Origin: Thermosediminibacter oceani DSM 16646
Lineage (GTDB): Bacteria; Bacillota; Thermosediminibacteria; Thermosediminibacterales; Thermosediminibacteraceae
Direction: 5' to 3'
Assembly: GCF_000144645.1 (NCBI RefSeq)
Contig: NC_014377.1
Location: 1,426,001 to 1,490,000 of the forward strand
Length of the DNA stretch: 64,000 bases
Position 1 is the stretch's first letter, and every line of letters starts with the position of its first letter. The notes beneath the pieces were generated by a model, which was not told where the DNA came from, ran no database searches, and saw only the letters and a program-made list of their open reading frames with translations. A program made the position numbers and the translations under genes. This document shows, one piece after another, positions 55,493-64,000 of this stretch.

Positions 55493-56656
55493 TTTTATTT
55501 CTTTCAAAAAAGCATCGATTCTATCTACTGCCTCTTCGAGGTTTGCCATCGATGTGGCATAGGCTATTCTTATAAAGCCCTGGCCGGTCTCCCCGAAGGC
55601 GCTGCCGGGGACCACTGCCACCTTTTTCTCCTTCAGGAGCCTCTCGGCGAATTCCTCCGACGAAAGGCCGGTATTTTTTATAGACGGGAAAATGTAAAAG
55701 GCGCCCTTCGGCTCGAAGCACTCGAGACCCATATTTTTCAGGCTGTTCAAAAGAAAAATCCGCCTTTTGTCATACTCGCTGCGCATCAGCTCTATATCGG
55801 CGTCACCGTTTCTCAGAGCTTCTATCGCGGCATACTGTCCCATGGTGGGAGCGCAGGTGACGCTGTACTGGTGGACTTTGAGCATCTCTGACGCCAGGCC
55901 CTCGGGAGCCGCAATGTATCCCAGCCTCCAGCCGGTCATCGCATAGGCCTTTGAAAAGCCGTTTATCGTCACCGTTCTCTCGCGCATCCCCGGAATCGTC
56001 GCAAAAGCCGTATGCTCGACGCCGTAAGTGAGCTCTGCGTATATCTCATCGGTAACAACGATGAGATCGTGCTTTTCGACAATTCGGGCGATGTCTTCCA
56101 ACTGTTTGCGGCTCATCACCGCTCCCGTTGGGTTATTGGGATAGTTCAGTATCAGTACCTTTGACCTGGGAGTTATGTACCTTTCCAGTATATCGGGTTT
56201 CAGGGTGAATTCGTCTTCCTGGTACGTAGGCACAAAAACCGGCCTGCCCCCTGCGAGAATCGTGCAGGGTTTATACGCCACAAAAGAGGGTTCGGGAATA
56301 AGCACTTCGTCCTCAGGGTTTAACAACGTCCTAATTGCCACGTCGATGGCTTCACTGGCACCAATTGTGACTATTATTTCCGTTTCCGGAGAGTACTGAA
56401 GCCCGAAACGGCGTTTTAGATAATCAGCTATCTCGCGGCGAAGTTCCATCAGGCCGGGATTGGGAGTGTAGGAGGTTTTTCCCTCGTCGAGAGCCCTTTT
56501 GGCCGCACCGCTTATGTGGGAAGGAGTGACAAAATCGGGCTCTCCTATGCATAGGGATATTGCTTCAGGCATCTGGTTTACCAGATTAAAAAAATGCCTT
56601 ATGGTGGAAATTCGGACTTTTTTAACGCCTTCCGATACGTATTTTTTGTAATCCAC
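55481..56656 (-). CDS. Class I/II aminotransferase (aspartate aminotransferase-like)
   Basis: A fold-type I PLP enzyme of 391 residues: the PLP lysine is in NGFSKAYAMTGWRLGY (about residue 233), with YPNNPTGAVMS and the substrate Arg in GFIRIAYA. It moves amino groups between an amino acid and a 2-oxo acid; the substrate range (Asp, aromatic or other) cannot be read with certainty. Its terminator was the landing site of IS copy 2. Confidence 0.87.
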   Translation of the reverse strand: MDYKKYVSEGVKKVRISTIRHFFNLVNQMPEAISLCIGEPDFVTPSHISGAAKRALDEGKTSYTPNPGLMELRREIADYLKRRFGLQYSPETEIIVTIGASEAIDVAIRTLLNPEDEVLIPEPSFVAYKPCTILAGGRPVFVPTYQEDEFTLKPDILERYITPRSKVLILNYPNNPTGAVMSRKQLEDIARIVEKHDLIVVTDEIYAELTYGVEHTAFATIPGMRERTVTINGFSKAYAMTGWRLGYIAAPEGLASEMLKVHQYSVTCAPTMGQYAAIEALRNGDADIELMRSEYDKRRIFLLNSLKNMGLECFEPKGAFYIFPSIKNTGLSSEEFAERLLKEKKVAVVPGSAFGETGQGFIRIAYATSMANLEEAVDRIDAFLKEIKYRP

Positions 56657-56714
56657 GGAAACCCCTCTCCCTTCTTTTCATACATAATAGCAGGGAACCC
56701 ACTGTTACAGCAGA

Positions 56715-57410
56715 TCAAGACCCATTTCTATTGTATTCATAAGTATAATAGCGGCATGAATCTTTCAGAACGCAATTTTCACATTTTGGTTTTCTGGCCG
56801 TACAGACGCGCCGTCCGTGGTTGATGAGCCAGTGATGGGCCTTTATCCAGTATTCCCTCGGTACCTTTGCTGTCAGGTCCTTTTCAACACCCAGGGGATC
56901 CTTTCCGTCGGAAAACCCCAGTCGCCTGGCCACCCTGAATACATGGGTATCCACCGCAAAGGCCGGTTTCCCGAAGGCGTTGGCCAGGATTACGTTGGCT
57001 GTCTTACGGCCAACCCCTGGTAGTTTAATGAGCTCCTCAAATTCATCCGGAACGCGGCCACCGTATTTTTCCACGATAATGCGGGAGGTCTCGATTATGT
57101 TTTTGCTCTTGCTCCTGAAAAGGCCGCATTCCTTTATGTCTTCCTCCAGTTCATGCCGCTCGGCACGGGCAAAGTCTTCCGGCCCCTTGTATTTTTTAAA
57201 AAGCCTGGCCGTCACCTGATTAACCCGCCTATCGGTGCACTGGGCTGAAAGGATCGTAGCCACCAAAAGCTGGAACGGGTTTTCGTACCGCAGGGCCGTA
57301 GTAGCGTTCGGATAAGACTCCTCAAGCAGTGCAAGTATCTTCCGGATGCGCTCTTTTTCCTCTTCGCTGATCTTCATATTGCCGTTTAAATTATTTTCCC
57401 TCATAGCCAT
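56715..57410 (-). CDS. nth: Endonuclease III
   Basis: A base-excision repair glycosylase/lyase for oxidised pyrimidines. The helix-hairpin-helix LPGVGRKTANVIL holds the catalytic Lys, DTHVFRVARRLG the catalytic Asp, and CTARKPKCENCVLKDSC the [4Fe-4S] cluster (C-x6-C-x2-C-x5-C). It lies 8 bases after nfo in the same direction; the two enzymes act one after the other. Confidence 0.95.
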   Translation of the reverse strand: MAMRENNLNGNMKISEEEKERIRKILALLEESYPNATTALRYENPFQLLVATILSAQCTDRRVNQVTARLFKKYKGPEDFARAERHELEEDIKECGLFRSKSKNIIETSRIIVEKYGGRVPDEFEELIKLPGVGRKTANVILANAFGKPAFAVDTHVFRVARRLGFSDGKDPLGVEKDLTAKVPREYWIKAHHWLINHGRRVCTARKPKCENCVLKDSCRYYTYEYNRNGS

Positions 57411-57418
57411 CCCTATCT

Positions 57419-58255
57419 TCAGCCATTTTCTTTGCTCATTTCCTTTAAAATCGCTATCTCTTTTTTATAGTTTTCCATGCCACCGGGGGTCTCCAGCAAA
57501 AAGGCTCTGCCTTTTAAGGCGGGGTGAGTTATGACTCTTTTTATGGCTTCAAGCCCGAGTTGCCCTTGGCCCAGGTTGGCATGCCGGTCCTTACGGCTGG
57601 CCAGGCCAAATTTACTGTCGTTCAGGTGCACGGCTTTAATTTTATCTAACCCCAGCACTCGGTCAAACTCCGCCAGGACCTCGTCCAGGCGGTCCTTAAC
57701 GTCATATCCCGCACCGTAAAGGTGGCAGGTGTCTATACACACACCGAAGGCATGGGGAATGCCGGTTTTATCCATTATATCGTACAGCTGCTCAAAGGTA
57801 TATCCCACTTCGCTGCCCGAACCGGCCATGGTCTCCAAAAGTACCATCACCCTTTCCCTGCCTGTGACGACCTCTTTTAACACCGCTGCGATTCTTTCAA
57901 TACCCGCTTCCACTCCGTCGCCCAGGTGGCTACCCGGATGTATCACGAGGTAAGGAGCCCCCACCTTTTCCAGTCTATCCAGGTCTTCCCTGAGCACCCT
58001 CCTCGTAAAGTCCGCCGTCTCATTTTTATTAGCCGCCATGTTCACGGTATAGGGCGCGTGGGCCACCATGGGCCCGAAGTTTTCCTTCTCCCGCAACTCA
58101 AAAGATTTTTTAATATCGTTTTCGTCCAGGGCCTTGGCGGCGCCTCCCCGCGGATTCCGGGTGAAAAACTGAAGGGTGTTGGCCCCGATAGAAAGGGCTT
58201 CTTTCACCGCGTTTTCGTAACCCTTTGAAATCGATATATGGGCGCCAAATAGCAT
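57419..58255 (-). CDS. nfo: Endonuclease IV
   Basis: An AP endonuclease with a TIM barrel and three zinc ions: GAHISISKGYENAV at the start, HPGSHLGDG, DTCHLYGAGYD and HLNDSKFG with metal ligands. I chose ATG at 58255 (MLFGAH) because AAAGGAG lies 6 bases upstream; the longer frame begins 7 codons before. It forms a repair pair with nth. Confidence 0.94.
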   Translation of the reverse strand: MLFGAHISISKGYENAVKEALSIGANTLQFFTRNPRGGAAKALDENDIKKSFELREKENFGPMVAHAPYTVNMAANKNETADFTRRVLREDLDRLEKVGAPYLVIHPGSHLGDGVEAGIERIAAVLKEVVTGRERVMVLLETMAGSGSEVGYTFEQLYDIMDKTGIPHAFGVCIDTCHLYGAGYDVKDRLDEVLAEFDRVLGLDKIKAVHLNDSKFGLASRKDRHANLGQGQLGLEAIKRVITHPALKGRAFLLETPGGMENYKKEIAILKEMSKENG

Positions 58256-58272
58256 GGCAAATTCTCCTTTCT

Positions 58273-59268
58273 TCATTTGCTCTGCACCTGTTCGTATACC
58301 CTGATGAAGTTATTCCCCAGGATTTTCCCGATGTCTTCATCGGAGTAACCCCGGTATACGAGGCCACGGGTAATATTCCAGAACTTTTCACAGGATTCCA
58401 ATCCCGGAACCTCACCGCTAAAACCATCGAAGTCGGAACCGAGACCGACGCAGTCCACTCCCCCGATGCTGGCTATGTAATCGATGGCATCCAGCAGCTT
58501 TTCCAGGTTCCCTCCTTCACCGCCGTAACTGGCAAAGTAAAGACTCACCCCGATAACTCCTCCTTTTTCCGCTACGGCCTTTATCTGATCGTCATCGAGG
58601 TTCCTTGGAATATCCATGAATTTCCTGGGAAGCGAGTGGGAGACGATTACCGGCTTTGTGGCCGTTTCTATAACATCCCAAAAACCTCTCGGAGATATGT
58701 GGGCCAGGTCTACCACCATTCCCAGCCTCTCCATTTCCTTTATGACCTCGACTCCAAAACTCGAAAGCCCTCCTCCGCTCCTGATATCGCCAGCACCGTC
58801 GGCAATCGCGTTTCTATTGTTCCAGGTGAGAATCATTGAAGAAACTCCCAGTTCCGAGTATATTCCAAGCATATCCAGGTCTCCCCGGAGGGCTTCACCG
58901 CCTTCAATACTTATCAGCGCAGCGATCCTCCCTTCCGCCGCAGCTTTTTTAATACCGTCGGCGGACCTGGTCAGGACCACGTCGCCAGCGTTTTTCTCGA
59001 ACTCCCGCTTTAATGCGGCAATCCCTTTCAGCGTGGCGTGGACCGCGTCGCCGTACCATTCGGGCCGCACGAACACCGAAAATACCTGGACTTTAATTCC
59101 CCCGCTTTTGAGCCTGGGTATATCCAAATGTCCCTCCTCTGACCTTTCTCCGAGAGTTCGCTTACCCTCTAACACCTGAAGGATGGTGTCGCAGTGGGCG
59201 TCGAAAACGATGCTCTCACGATGCAGCTTTAGAGCCCTCTGCTCCTGTTCTCCGTTCAGTTGAAACAC
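58273..59268 (-). CDS. Membrane dipeptidase family protein (renal-dipeptidase type)
   Basis: A zinc dipeptidase of the M19 family: the metal pair is in FDAHCDT (about 22-28), with SIEGGEAL, VDLAHISPRGF, VSHSLPRKF and GLGSDFDGF. Such enzymes cleave dipeptides, including those with D-residues, usually in the cytoplasm in bacteria. No signal peptide is visible. It is the first gene of the dipeptidase-nfo-nth run. Confidence 0.9.
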   Translation of the reverse strand: MFQLNGEQEQRALKLHRESIVFDAHCDTILQVLEGKRTLGERSEEGHLDIPRLKSGGIKVQVFSVFVRPEWYGDAVHATLKGIAALKREFEKNAGDVVLTRSADGIKKAAAEGRIAALISIEGGEALRGDLDMLGIYSELGVSSMILTWNNRNAIADGAGDIRSGGGLSSFGVEVIKEMERLGMVVDLAHISPRGFWDVIETATKPVIVSHSLPRKFMDIPRNLDDDQIKAVAEKGGVIGVSLYFASYGGEGGNLEKLLDAIDYIASIGGVDCVGLGSDFDGFSGEVPGLESCEKFWNITRGLVYRGYSDEDIGKILGNNFIRVYEQVQSK

Positions 59269-59335
59269 GGAAGTATACTCTCCTCTCTTTCCGGGTTATT
59301 AACTTCACTAAAAGGAGTGAGATTTACGCTTTCCC

Positions 59336-60196
59336 CTAATATATATGAACCCCATCCAGCCTTAACTGTGAAAAGCGTATATCGGGAACCCCCAAACACC
59401 TACTGGCGACAAACTCCCCATGACAATCCGAACCACCGGTCACCAGTAGATTATTTGATTTGCATATTTCAAGACAGTACCGGGTTATTTCAGGGCTATT
59501 CTCGGGATGATAGCATTCTATACCTCTAATCCCCTCACCTATCATGAAGGTAATTAAAGCCTTATAATCCTTATCGTAAAACGACGCACCCGGGTGTGCC
59601 AATACAGGAACCCCTCCGGCCATGCAAATCGCTTTTATCGCTTCGCCGGGCGATACGAATTCGAGTTTTTCAAAAGGGTTCCCCCAGTCGCCGAATAAGC
59701 TGAAAAAGTCTTTATAGCTTCTGCATAACTTTTTATCGATCAAGTAATTTAAAGCTTTCCATCCTCCTCTATCCGGGTTATTTTTATACTCTTTATATTC
59801 ATCGAAGCAAACAATCGGATACTTCCTTTCGAGATATTTTATGCTTTCATCATCCTTTTCCTCCATTAATTGCCGGTTTCTTTTCAGCAGCCTCTGCAGC
59901 TCCTCGTTTTCAGGTTGGATTCCCAAGCCAAGAATATGATAATTATGGTTGTTATAAGTGGTGTTGACCTCCACTCCGTTTATAAATTTGAGACCGTATT
60001 CTTTAGCTAGCGCAGCGGTCTCAGCAAGATTTTCCGTGGTATCATGGTCGGTTACGGCAAAAAGTTTAATCCCTGCACTTATCAGCTTTTTCAGCAGGGT
60101 TTTTGGTCGCCAGGTGCCATCGGAAGCTGTTGTATGAATGTGCAGATCCGCTTTTATATCGTCAGATTTCCATTCCCCATTAAAAGTAGTGTTCAT
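59336..60196 (-). CDS. PHP-domain phosphoesterase-like protein
   Basis: The metal motifs of the PHP family are clear: KADLHIHTTASDGTW (15-29), AVTDHDTTE (47-55), GVEVNT and GGSDCHGE near the end. Relatives are nucleotide phosphatases or 5'-3' exonucleases (RNase AM/YciV type). An insert of about 60 residues (95-155) separates the metal motifs. The substrate is not known. It stands alone. Confidence 0.82.
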   Translation of the reverse strand: MNTTFNGEWKSDDIKADLHIHTTASDGTWRPKTLLKKLISAGIKLFAVTDHDTTENLAETAALAKEYGLKFINGVEVNTTYNNHNYHILGLGIQPENEELQRLLKRNRQLMEEKDDESIKYLERKYPIVCFDEYKEYKNNPDRGGWKALNYLIDKKLCRSYKDFFSLFGDWGNPFEKLEFVSPGEAIKAICMAGGVPVLAHPGASFYDKDYKALITFMIGEGIRGIECYHPENSPEITRYCLEICKSNNLLVTGGSDCHGEFVASRCLGVPDIRFSQLRLDGVHIY

Positions 60197-60461
60197 TCAT
60201 TGAACCCCCGATTTCCTAAGATTTTACAGTCAAATTACAAAATCAAAAAGATGAAAAAATAAAGCTAAATAGCGAATCAATCATCATATACAATCATCAT
60301 ACACAACTTTAAAACAACGAGCAATACTAATTCGTAAATTCAAAAAACAAGCGCTCAATTGTTGAAACTTTTTCTTTTAACCAGCCGTAATATGACGTTA
60401 TTTTATGATATATTATTTAGTGAGTGGTATGGAAGTCTATTTTCAAGAGGAGGGAAATATT

Positions 60462-61016
60462 ATGAACGAGGTCATCAATGCCATAAAAACCCGCAGGAGC
60501 ATCCGGCGGTTCAGGCCGGAACAGATAAAGGAAGAGGAAATACAGACGATCATCGAGGCGGCGATCCATGCCCCCAGCGGGCACAACGAGCAACCTTGGC
60601 ATTTCACCGTAATACAGGACAAGGAATTAATAGACCACTTCAGCCGCGTGACAAAAAAGCTCATGGCTGAATCGGAGATAGAATGGATAGCTGCCATGGG
60701 GCGCAACGAGAGATTTCACCTATTTTACAATGCGCCCACGATAATCGTGGTATCGGGCAGGAAGGACGCTTATTCCGCCTTGATCGACTGCAGCGCTGCC
60801 ACGCAGAACATGCTGCTGGCTGCTCACAGCCTCGGGCTGGGTGCATGCTGGATAGGCCTTACAAGTTTTCTGTTTAAAATCGAGGAAGAGGTGAAAAAAT
60901 TTTCTCTCCCGGACGGCTACGAGCCGTTTTTCACCGTGGCCCTGGGGTATCCCGACCCAGCAAAGCAACCACGCCCCATTGAAAGGAAAAGGAACGTCGT
61001 AAACTACATAAAGTAA
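60462..61016 (+). CDS. Nitroreductase-family FMN protein
   Basis: A 184-residue FMN-dependent oxidoreductase: KTRRSIRRF at the start, HAPSGHNEQPWHF and CSAATQNMLLAAHSLGLGACWIG. It may reduce nitro groups, quinones or enones with NAD(P)H. I chose ATG at 60462 behind GAGGAGGG; the frame is open for 19 more codons. A tandem 13-base repeat (60277-60302) lies in the 265-base gap before it. Confidence 0.87.
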   Translation: MNEVINAIKTRRSIRRFRPEQIKEEEIQTIIEAAIHAPSGHNEQPWHFTVIQDKELIDHFSRVTKKLMAESEIEWIAAMGRNERFHLFYNAPTIIVVSGRKDAYSALIDCSAATQNMLLAAHSLGLGACWIGLTSFLFKIEEEVKKFSLPDGYEPFFTVALGYPDPAKQPRPIERKRNVVNYIK

Positions 61017-61103
61017 AGACGTAAATCGCTATACGTTCAGCTAACCCATAGCCATAATGATCCTTCGGATGATGAATAAAAGTCCGTGAAAGGAGGTGTA
61101 GAA

Positions 61104-61973
61104 ATGTTAAGGACCAACATCGAAAAAACGGTAATTCAATCGGTTCAGGGAAAAATCCATCATCCCGTTGCCGCATCACCTTTTAGGATAGGATATGACG
61201 GAAGCGTAAATATACTGCCGGCTACCGGAGGCATTACATACAACGTAAGCCTCGGCGACTCCGCTTTCGGATTGTCCGGCGACCACATAGAACCGGGCGT
61301 TTCAATAAGAAACGAAGATAAAAACGAAAACAACGCCCTTATGATGCTGTCATGCATAGGAAATGAGGCGAGGGTAGTAACCGGCGACGCAAAAGGTGCA
61401 AAAGGGGTTGTTATAGGAAAACACGGAGGAATCGAGCATGTCATCCTCCAATTCAAAAAAGAAGACATGGAAAAAATGGCGGTAGATGATAAAATACTCA
61501 TCAAAGCCTGGGGACAGGGGCTAAAACTTCTCGACTACCCCGAAATCGTGGTAATGAACATCGATCCCCGCCTGTTCTTAAAAATACCTATAATTGAAGA
61601 AAACGGCATACTTAAAGTCCCAGTTGTCGCCGAAGCCCCGGCACACCTCATGGGTTCCGGCCTTGGCGCGGCAACAGCTTTCAGCGGAGACTATGATATA
61701 ATGACCGGCGACAAAGACGAAATCCAAAACCTCGGCCTTGACCGGTTAAGGTTCGGCGATTTGGTTTTACTCAAAGACTGCGATAACACTTACGGAAGAG
61801 GTTATCTAAAAGGAGCCGTAACCATCGGCGTAGTAATACACAGCGACTGCGTCAAGATGGGTCACGGACCGGGTATCACCACCATCATGACATGCAAAAC
61901 AGCCAAAATTAAAGGAATAATAGATAAAAACGCCAATATAATGAATTATATCGATTATTTGGATTTGGAATAG
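61104..61973 (+). CDS. DUF4438-family protein
   Basis: A 289-residue soluble protein with many Gly-rich turns (DGSVNILPATGGITYNVS, GLSGDHIEPGVS, GHGPGITTIMT). It fits the DUF4438 family, of which no function is known to me. I chose ATG at 61104 behind AAAGGAGGTG; a GTG at 61086 is upstream of that site. It is followed by a strong terminator. Confidence 0.78.
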   Translation: MLRTNIEKTVIQSVQGKIHHPVAASPFRIGYDGSVNILPATGGITYNVSLGDSAFGLSGDHIEPGVSIRNEDKNENNALMMLSCIGNEARVVTGDAKGAKGVVIGKHGGIEHVILQFKKEDMEKMAVDDKILIKAWGQGLKLLDYPEIVVMNIDPRLFLKIPIIEENGILKVPVVAEAPAHLMGSGLGAATAFSGDYDIMTGDKDEIQNLGLDRLRFGDLVLLKDCDNTYGRGYLKGAVTIGVVIHSDCVKMGHGPGITTIMTCKTAKIKGIIDKNANIMNYIDYLDLE

Positions 61974-62005
61974 GTTTTTCTGCCAATAAAAAAATCTTTT
62001 CAGGC

Positions 62006-62050
62006 AAGCACCGCTTTTTGGCTGTGTATCCAAAAATCGGTGCTTTTTTT
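62006..62050 (+). terminator. Terminator of the DUF4438 gene
   Basis: A long stem (62006-62021 with 62030-62045, one mismatch) is followed by TTTTTTT on the plus strand. Confidence 0.85.
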
Positions 62051-62064
62051 CCTTATAATAGCCT

Positions 62065-62849
62065 TTATGTATGATCGGTGTATTTCCACCATATTATCGT
62101 CAATGCATAGCAAACTATACAAGTAAAGGCCAATATCAAATAACTCCATATATTCAATAGACTTTTAAACTCGCCGAGAGCACCGCTGTATAAACCGGGA
62201 ATTAACCATGGAAAATAATATCGTATATTGGTAATCGCGATAAACTGATCCAAAATCAAAGTTAACACTAAAAAACCTAAAGGTGCTAAATAACCTTTAC
62301 TCCACAATGCAAAAAAAGAAATCGGTGTACCTAAGGCCATAGCTAATAGAGCGGTGATAAAATAGGTCTTGAGGCTTTCATAGAAAACTCCATGCTCCCA
62401 ACCGTTAAGTTCAATGCTCTCCCTATTAAAAGTCCCAAAATTAAATTAGAGATTGTTAGGCCAGAGCACCAGACAAAATAAACAAAAAATTTCGCATTTA
62501 ATATCTTATCACGAGAAACCGGCAATGAGAGTAAATCCCTCACCGTTCTGTCCACGTACTCCCTTCCAAAGATATAACTTGCAACAAAACCGAATACTAT
62601 TATTCCTCCAAATCCCACTACTTGCGATAAAAAAGAAAAATAAGAATTCCAATCGGCAGAAAAAGTCAGTATAGCGGCTTTAGCACTTATAATTCCTAAT
62701 TTATGAGTTAATATTGGGTTTTGCAAAATTATTATTATAAGGCAACCCATAATGGGCCCCAAAGCAAAAGCAGCAAAACTAACCCATATTGCGTTCGAGT
62801 GCTTTAGTTTCAATAGTTCCGCAATAAATGCTCTTTTTAGCCCCTTCAT
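62065..62849 (-). pseudogene. ABC-2 type permease, frameshifted
   Basis: The N-terminal frame (62343-62849, 168 aa) holds about three membrane helices (IWVSFAAFALGPIMG, GGIIVFGFVASYIFG) and stops. The C-terminal frame (62065-62340) holds the remaining helices. Reading one base over near 62385, in a T-run, gives YESLKTYFITALLAMALG and joins the two. The intact protein of about 260 residues would be the membrane part of an exporter of the antibiotic/lantibiotic-resistance kind. Confidence 0.85.
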
Positions 62850-62852
62850 ACA

Positions 62853-63726
62853 TTAACCCTCCTCGTTGCTTATGGTTCTTATGAAGAAGGATTCCAAATC
62901 CTCTTCAAAAACATATAAGGTTCTTGGAGGCAAACCGGCATTAACCAACCTTTACAAATAATTTCAGGATTACTTATTGCTTTGTAATCGTATATTTCAA
63001 TCATACCTTCATCATTAATACTTGAAAAAATACTATTATTTAGCAATTCTACAGCTTTCATATTATCACGAGTTTCTACTATTAATTTCTTTAAAACCTG
63101 TTGCTCTAATTGTTCCGATTCTAATTCTTTAATAAGCCTGCCCTTATGTATTATGCCGATTTTTGTGGCCAATTTAGCAATCTCGCTTAAGATATGACTG
63201 GAAATAAAAATAGTGGTTCCTCGTTTAGAAAGCTCTACAAGTATCTGCCGAATCTCTATAATCCCCGCTGGATCCAATCCATTCATAGGTTCGTCTAAAA
63301 TGAGTAGTTTGGGTTCATGCATTAACGCTTTTGCTAATCCCAATCGCTGTAAATTGCCCAACGATAGATATTTGGCCTTAGTATTTCGATAATCCGAGAG
63401 CTTTAATCTTTCAATAACGTTGTCTATTAACTTGTTATCGGTTAATTTTCTTAAATGAAGATACACTTCAAGGTTTTCTCTAACCGTAAGGTTAGGATAT
63501 GAATGAGTGGTTTCGACTAAGTATCCCACATTATTCCCAAACAGCAACACAGTCCCCTGTGTTGGCTTTATCATTCCGAGTAACATTCGTATCGCAGCAG
63601 TTTTTCCGGCGCCATTTAACCCTAAGAAACCATATATTTCTCCAGGTCCTTTTTAAATGAAATATTATTAACCGCAATCAAATTCCTAAATTTTTTTGTC
63701 AAATTATGCACCTCGATTACTTTCAT
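62853..63726 (-). pseudogene. ABC transporter ATP-binding protein, two frameshifts
   Basis: The ATG at 63726 behind GGAGG begins MKVIEVHNLTKKF. One base is missing in an A-run near 63654; the next frame gives GEIYGFLGLNGAGKT (Walker A). The main frame has the signature SLGNLQRLGLAKAL and Walker B LLILDEP. A second shift near 62957 is needed to read the natural end, which includes PRTLYVFEEDLESFF. The last bases overlap the permease start region. The gene looks inactivated. Confidence 0.85.
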
Positions 63727-64000
63727 TTTTCAATCCTCCATTCCAATTGTCATTCCCCTTAAATATCTGTTCTGCCAATCCCGTAACCAACAGCTTTATA
63801 GCTTCGTGATAGTATTCACCTATTTGTTTTTCATACAATGCTGTAACAAAAATCGCTCTTAAAGCTGCCGAAATAGTATCGATATTGCCACACTCCTCGA
63901 TTTCCAATACTTTTAACAGGTTTTTTATAAATATAGAATCAAAAGAGTGATGTTTTTTAATCACTTCATCCGGCAGCTTTCTCAAAATAATCTCCATTTC
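63704..64000 (-). CDS. C-terminal part of a TetR-like regulator, cut by the window edge
   Basis: The open frame continues past the end of the window. The visible 98 residues are helical (SFDSIFIKNLLKVLEIEE, ISAALRAIFVTALY, IKLLVTGLAEQIF) and resemble the effector domain of TetR-type repressors; the helix-turn-helix would lie outside. Its stop overlaps the ABC ATPase start by 23 bases, so it probably controlled that transporter. Confidence 0.6.
   Translation of the reverse strand, partial: EMEIILRKLPDEVIKKHHSFDSIFIKNLLKVLEIEECGNIDTISAALRAIFVTALYEKQIGEYYHEAIKLLVTGLAEQIFKGNDNWNGGLKNESNRGA

Noticed and set aside
60277-60302. Tandem 13-base repeat in an AT-rich gap, considered as an operator or a CRISPR-like unit
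   Set aside because: Only two units without spacers; no cas genes in the window and no symmetric operator form.

Overview
The window looks like chromosomal DNA of a spore-forming, strictly anaerobic member of the Clostridia/Thermoanaerobacterales type (Firmicutes). Three things point there: small spore proteins (an SspI-type SASP and two CotF-like coat proteins), oxygen-sensitive or anaerobic enzymes (an [FeFe]-hydrogenase-like protein, a cobalamin radical-SAM protein, coenzyme-B12 ornithine 4,5-aminomutase), and the gene style (AGGAGG ribosome sites, many TTG/GTG starts, short overlaps in operons, mostly leftward genes). No species is named because nothing in the sequence alone fixes it.

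Layout. 1-930: AT-rich region with a broken leftward ORF, a terminator and what looks like the orphan end of an insertion sequence. 931-4221: small membrane proteins, a Na/Pi-type transporter, a zinc-ribbon protein and a ZIP metal transporter. 4229-9521 (leftward): B12 radical SAM protein, aroE, thiI, iscS and a ModE-like regulator. 9715-10166: two small coat proteins. 10204-11798: an intact IS1182-type element. 11823-13574: queG, a YmaF-like protein and tRNA-Leu(GAG). 13721-22985 (leftward): an [FeFe]-hydrogenase-like protein and the histidine-degradation genes (fchA, hutI, ftcD, hutU, hutH) with a sodium/solute symporter. 23240-26663: small genes including sspI, csaA, a LysR regulator, sfsA and a membrane protein. 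26753-37701 (leftward): the complete oxidative ornithine route (ornithine racemase, OraS/OraE aminomutase with a MutL-type helper, 2,4-diaminopentanoate dehydrogenase, OrtA/OrtB thiolase), an NhaC-type antiporter and a sigma-54 activator. 37720-40622: DUF1284 and thioredoxin-like pair, cca and a YfcE phosphodiesterase. 40759-51116 (leftward): a ten-gene purine operon, purE-C-S-Q-L-F-M-N-H-D, behind a promoter, a purine riboswitch and a terminator. 51427-55470: a second IS1182-type copy split by an IS21-family element. 55481-60196 (leftward): aminotransferase, nth, nfo, dipeptidase, PHP-domain protein. 60462-61973: nitroreductase and a DUF4438 protein. 62065-64000: a decayed ABC transporter and the end of a TetR-like regulator.

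Physiology: the cell appears able to ferment histidine (to glutamate plus one-carbon units on folate) and ornithine (through D-ornithine and 2,4-diaminopentanoate to alanine and acetyl-CoA). The ornithine genes carry a good sigma-54 promoter beside a sigma-54 activator gene, so that pathway is probably induced by its substrate.

The most unusual signal is the behaviour of the IS1182-type element. Both copies sit inside intrinsic-terminator palindromes, and each is flanked by a direct duplication of the whole terminator hairpin (26 bp and 22 bp). A third terminator, at 226-241, abuts a 13-base match to the element's right end. The element therefore appears to home to terminators and to regenerate a working terminator on each side.
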